In this document: positions 59,562 to 64,000 of the stretch, in pieces
Position numbering within the stretch: the first letter of the stretch is position 1
Layout: each line of letters opens with the position of its first letter
Assembly: GCA_003427395.1 (NCBI GenBank)
Contig: BFEA01000202.1
Span: forward strand, 47,955-111,954
DNA from: Chara braunii
Lineage: Eukaryota > Streptophyta > Charophyceae > Charales > Characeae
Reading direction: 5' to 3'
Length of the DNA: 64,000 nucleotides
Made by a program: the position numbers and the translations under genes
Notes under the pieces: generated by a model
What the model saw: the letters and a program-made list of their open reading frames with translations, nothing else
Told to the model about the DNA's origin: nothing
Database searches by the model: none

Positions 59562-60860
59562 ACAAGGCCCTAACTTAAGAGTATGCCTGACCTGCCTAAG
59601 TAAACAAGTAAAGTACGCACAATTCGACTGCCCTAACTTCAGGGTATGTCATACACATGACAAAAACGTATGTCCAGACTGCCCTAACTTGAGGGTATGT
59701 CCGACTCCACATAAACTATGAAAATAAGGCATATGACCAGACCACCCTAACGTAAGGGTACGCCTGGCTTCTGCCTAACTAACGACATGAAGCATATAAC
59801 TAGACTGCACTAACTTAAGGGTATGCCTAGTCAGCTTTAAACAAGTTACATATGGCCTAGGATTAGACTGCCTTAACTTAGGGGTTTGCCCAATCTGCCT
59901 AAAACAAGTACGAACGACAAAAGGTCGGACCGCCCTAACTTAAGATACCGTCCAACCTACATCACGTCAACGACAAGGGCATATCACTAGGCCGCCCTAA
60001 CTTAAGGGTACGCTTAGCTAGCCTAAACAGTTTAAGATACATAAGGCAACGTGATCAGACCGCCCTAACTTAAGGGTACGCCTAATCTGCCTGAACAAGT
60101 ACAGACGACGTATGACTAAGCCGCCCTAACTTAAGAGTACGCTTAGCCTCCACAACAAAAATTTAAAACAAGCATGAATACTTTTGCACAAACTTTATGG
60201 TTTCCTCTCTTATTAGGCGGATGGTCAGACCTACCCAACTTACGAAGACATCCAACCCTGCCTTGTGTTTAGAAGGGGAAATAAAATAAGATTTATACTA
60301 ACTCTCTGCCCCTTTTGTGTTATCACGAGCATAGGACCGAACTGCCCTAACTTAACGATGCGCTCAGCCTGCCCGAGTTACCTGCATTTTATTCTTCATT
60401 TTCTTTGTTTTTCTTTTTGTTCTACCTTACTTACTGACTGACTTTCCCAACTTAGGGTGCCCGGTCTGTCAGATAATATAAGTTCATATAATATTGTATT
60501 TAACTTTTATACTTTGGTTGACCATTAAGTTCATGGCTTATGACTGAGCCGCCCTAACTTAAGGGTACGCTCAGTCTTATGCCTTTGCTCCCCTCAGAAG
60601 AAAACACACACAGACCTGGGTCTACACAACATAGAATATTCCCAACTCTATTTTCAGCAACCCAAAAGAAACATCACGGTTTTGAGCCCTCCCAACTTAG
60701 GGTGCCCATCCTCCTATTCAAAGAAACATTGACTGGTCCGTCTAACTTAGGATAGGCCCAGTCCTCAAAATCATACAGCCAGCCAAGCAAACATAAATAA
60801 ACATAGCACCGAACCCACTCAACTTAGAGGGATTCAACCTTGGGTTGACCCGGTCAAACG
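59562..60860. repeat. Satellite, unit about 62 bp, centred on CCCTAACTTAAGGGT
   Basis: Ten regularly spaced units lie between 59562 and 60145 (CTAACTT at 59570, 59633, 59683, 59747, 59810, 59872, 59935, 59997, 60065 and 60125). Looser copies continue to about 60860, some shortened to CCCAACTTAGG. Each core is a small near-palindrome around CTTAAG, often followed by TACGCCT or TATGCCT. No open frame is conserved. Confidence 0.85.
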
Positions 60861-63800
60861 CAGGCAAAACATCTTTCTCCCACCTTCCCCCAATTCAATT
60901 TGCCTGAATTCGGTCAAGTTTATCTGAACTCTCATATATATTTGTTCATTTAGTCTTTCACAAACATGTCCTGACATACATAGTAATAACCTTCCATATT
61001 CATATTTAGATGCCCGAGGGATAATAGCTAGGGGAAGGGATCACACGCGTCAAACGAAATTATACCTGAAGTTCCCTGCCTCCAGAACCCCGCCTGGGTC
61101 CCGGCAAAGCTCCTGCAATCGGTAGGTGGACCTCCCACAAGGGCTTACCGCGGTCCTACGGGTTGCAATCCCGCCTGCCGCCTTCCTCTCGCAACCTCAG
61201 ACTAGACTAAGAGTACGAAGGATAGGGATAGAGATTTGAGACGCTCGAGATACAGGAGAGGCTCACTCAAACTCGCTGGAGAGAGCGTTGATATCTTTAG
61301 CGCCTGAGGGCCCCGCAATGGCAGCCAACGTGCGCAATATTACCGCCTAATTGAATCCAAAATGCCGCACGTTGACTTCCTGACGGTCCTCCAAATCGCT
61401 GTCATGCCCCCCTTTTGCAGTCCTGACCACTCTAGGCACTCACTAGTTCGCAGACCCGTCGACTCCCTAGCTGTATTTTCCGAAACAGGCAACACAGTAG
61501 ATTTCTACCTGTAACTTCGAGTACTCTGAAGTAAGTGGCAGAACCGCCAACCATCATGAGGGCCGGCTACAACTGCATGCCCTACTTCTTTGCTCAGCCA
61601 ACCTACAACACGAACTTGAACTTGAGGTTGAAGTATATGCAGATACATGTGTGATTAACCTGCTACCTCTCCTTGTTGTTCCACACTTTAATCCGGCTTC
61701 CGGCCTGTTCCGCATTGCCGATTCATTCCTCGAGGTAAGCACTCCTCCTCCCTCTCTTCATCTGGTCATACTAGCGGTCAGACTCACGCTCACCCCTTCA
61801 CTGTTTTTCTTCAATGGGCTGACCAGCAGCGCCGACCAGCAGGTAAGAACCCGCCTGTTGTCCAAAACATACACTTCTTTTAAAAGTCCGGATATGCCGC
61901 TTGCAGACGAGGGTAACAGCAGCGGCAGAATGAAGTTGGCACCTGCCAATTAGATCAACAACAGCCACAAGCTAAACAGGACAGCGACCCTTGGGCTTCA
62001 CAGAACCCAGCGGTTCAACAATACTCAACAGGGATCGTGATAGTGAGTTTCGAAAGCAATCCACTACAACAATTCCAAGACGAGTTGTGATATAAACCAA
62101 GTTTCGACAGTAATAATTTGAAGACCCATCATGCCTCAGTGATGAATTCAGAGAGTTTCTATTATATTATCCTTTGTTGAACTGAATACCCAGACAATTC
62201 ACTTCGCCACCTAGGACCGGCCATGCACCACCTGATCAAGTTGTAGCTGCCTTGGTCTCCTTTCTCCTGCTGGCATATGCTTTCCCGCTGTTTTTCCCGT
62301 CGTTTTTCCTGTCGTTTTTCACTTCTTCTTTGTAGCACCCACGCAGCCCCCTAGTCATCATGCCACCAAGACTAACTACCTAACTCACATTCTGACTTCA
62401 TAAGCAGAATCAAGCATTGGTTCGCCCGATTTCGTTCAGAATCGGGCTAGTTATTCACTTCCCACTTTGTCATACTAATTCATTCCCGACACCTCGGCGC
62501 AGTGTCGATTTCTACTAATTTTTCTTCTACTAATCTAATGCTATTTCTAACTTCAGATTCGGGGTCGCCATGGCCCGAAACATTAGTTACGAATCTTTGT
62601 TTGCCCATTTCTATCAAGAAACGGGCATGAAATCGTTTCTTCCTTCTTTCGCCATAGCCGGTTCCCACCATCTCCCCGCATCTACTTTTCCGACTAACGC
62701 CTAATCTACTAACCTTTTCGCTGATCTGCCTTCATCAATCGACTCGCCCGGGGCCAAAACCCCGGGATCACTCCCTTCCTCGCTCGATTCCGATAAGGAT
62801 CGAGCAAGATATGCCTCCCTGACTGCGCCCACCCATCATTCTGCCATCTCCTTTACTCGTTTCGAATGCATCCCGGCATAGAACCCAGTCAGGTTCACTC
62901 CACTCTTTTTCTTTTTTCTACCTTTACCTCCCCCGCTGCCTATCTTCCTCTAACCGATGTTAGTTTCCGACAATGCTCGGTGGTGGGAGCCTCCGTAGCG
63001 GATCGGCCAACTGCCTTATGCCTCCACTCTCGCTTGTCTTTACTACCGGCCAGCGAGCGCCTTAGCACAATGGCCTACCTTGTTGCTCCTATTCCCGATT
63101 GGATCCGGCGCGAAAATGCGCCCGGATTCATTTCTTCTGCCTACTTTTACCTTCACCTATTGCTGCTAGCGCAGCGCCTCATAGCCCCTGTAACCCGGTC
63201 ACCCAACAACCCAGTCGCTCGGCCTCTGCACTCACCTTATTTATACGGTCGCCCGCCTTGCTTTTCCTGTTGCTGCTAGCGCAGCCCGCGGCACGAAACC
63301 AAGACCATCCGAGTTCATAGGGGAAGGGGGCGGGGAGGCACAGTGACTGGCCCAGCTGAAAAAGCCTAGCCATGATACCTACCGGCTGGCCCCTGGCCCG
63401 CCTTTCTGTTGTAGCAGGCATTCCACCTGCTGGTTGGTGCGGCCCCCGCTGGTTCCCTTGTCGAAGGCTTAAGCACGAATCCAATCTTGGGTTCCTCAGC
63501 CTCGTGGGCCTGCCGCTTCATCGGTTCACATGCACGTCGAACTTCTCAGCCCGCGCTACCGGGTGTGCGAGGCAGTTGAATTTTACCAGCGTCCCGGACA
63601 CGCGGACCCGTCTAAACGGGGCGCGCACTCCCGACCCTAGACTGCCGTGGCGGCCATGAAGTCCAGCGTCTCGTCCAGGCCAATGGCACGCCGGGGCATA
63701 AAAGATAATAAAAATATGACGCTACAATGACTTTTTTAGAAAACGCCACCACCAATCGGACGTTGTCATTGACAAAGCCAAGGGGAGTAGCCACACCAGA

Positions 63801-64000
63801 CCCTCAACCGCTCGGTCTTTTCGCGCCATTCTAATACTCTCTCGCCGTCGCCGCTCGATCTCGATCCCTGAATCTCTTAGATGAAAGTCTGATGTTGTAA
63901 CCGCTAAGGCTAGGTTCAAGTCTGGGCCTAGTTCTGATGGACACTTAAATAAACCGATACTGCGCGACGCGCGGGCCTACTGAAAAGACTTCAAGGCCTC
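60861..64000. other. Unassigned GC-richer end of window
   Basis: Several overlapping open frames (such as 61651-61953 and 62866-63279) but no motif and no consistent codon bias. TTGCTGCTAGCGCAGC occurs twice (63162 and 63269). TGTCATGCCCCCC at 61400 resembles an LTR start, yet no partner exists. GGTTCAAGTCTGG near 63910 looks like a B box without a foldable tRNA around it. Confidence 0.4.

Noticed and set aside
63840-63940. tRNA gene suggested by GGTTCAAGTCTGG
   Set aside because: No acceptor or anticodon stem pairs around it.
61400-64000. LTR starting TGTCATGCCCCCC
   Set aside because: No second copy, primer site or polypurine tract in the window.

Overview
The window is a stretch of repeat-dense eukaryotic nuclear DNA. 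I find no rRNA gene, no convincing tRNA gene, no CRISPR array and no host protein-coding gene. It holds decayed Ty3/gypsy retrotransposons, DNA transposons (one nested in a retrotransposon), SINE-like pieces, minisatellites, microsatellites, many long A/T runs and scattered single ambiguous bases typical of a draft assembly. A gypsy element primed by initiator tRNA-Met, with a GPY/F-type integrase end and a chromodomain-like tail, suits the green lineage. A large streptophyte genome such as a charophyte is my guess, from impression only; no search was run.

Layout. 1-8560: mostly unassigned, with short tandem repeats and a TTAA-flanked terminal-inverted-repeat (TIR) element (3131-3937). 8560-14473: a decayed gypsy element on the plus strand, ending in RT, RNase H and integrase remnants. 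14474-19060: palindrome 1, with arms of about 1.6 kb carrying gag and protease remnants of the same family. 19693-29936: a nearly complete but dead gypsy element with both LTRs, PBS, gag, pol and PPT, carrying a SINE-like insertion and a nonautonomous hAT element. 30033-33420: a diverged inverted copy of 8560-11400. 36250-40285: a cluster of small TIR elements (here R1) and a tRNA-like repeat (R3). 42130-44800: a 2.7 kb repeat (R2). 45690-46780: a 60-bp minisatellite. 47594-54962: palindrome 2, with arms of about 3.3 kb built from R2, R3 and a gag remnant. 55681-64000: microsatellites, another R3 copy, a 62-bp satellite centred on CTTAAG, and unassigned GC-richer sequence.

How the parts relate. 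The oldest layer is the family seen at 8560-19690 and again in reverse at 30033-33420. The 10 kb gypsy element lies between those two copies and was later hit by the hAT element in its protease. The two palindromes stand out most: every ambiguous base in one arm has a partner at the exact mirror position in the other arm, yet the arms also differ by real indels and substitutions. They are therefore either recent inverted duplications or assembly joins of two versions of one locus. The R1 elements share a conserved core of about 70 bp, unlike ends and, in three copies, flanking 7-bp direct repeats. They are the best candidate here for an undescribed transposon family.
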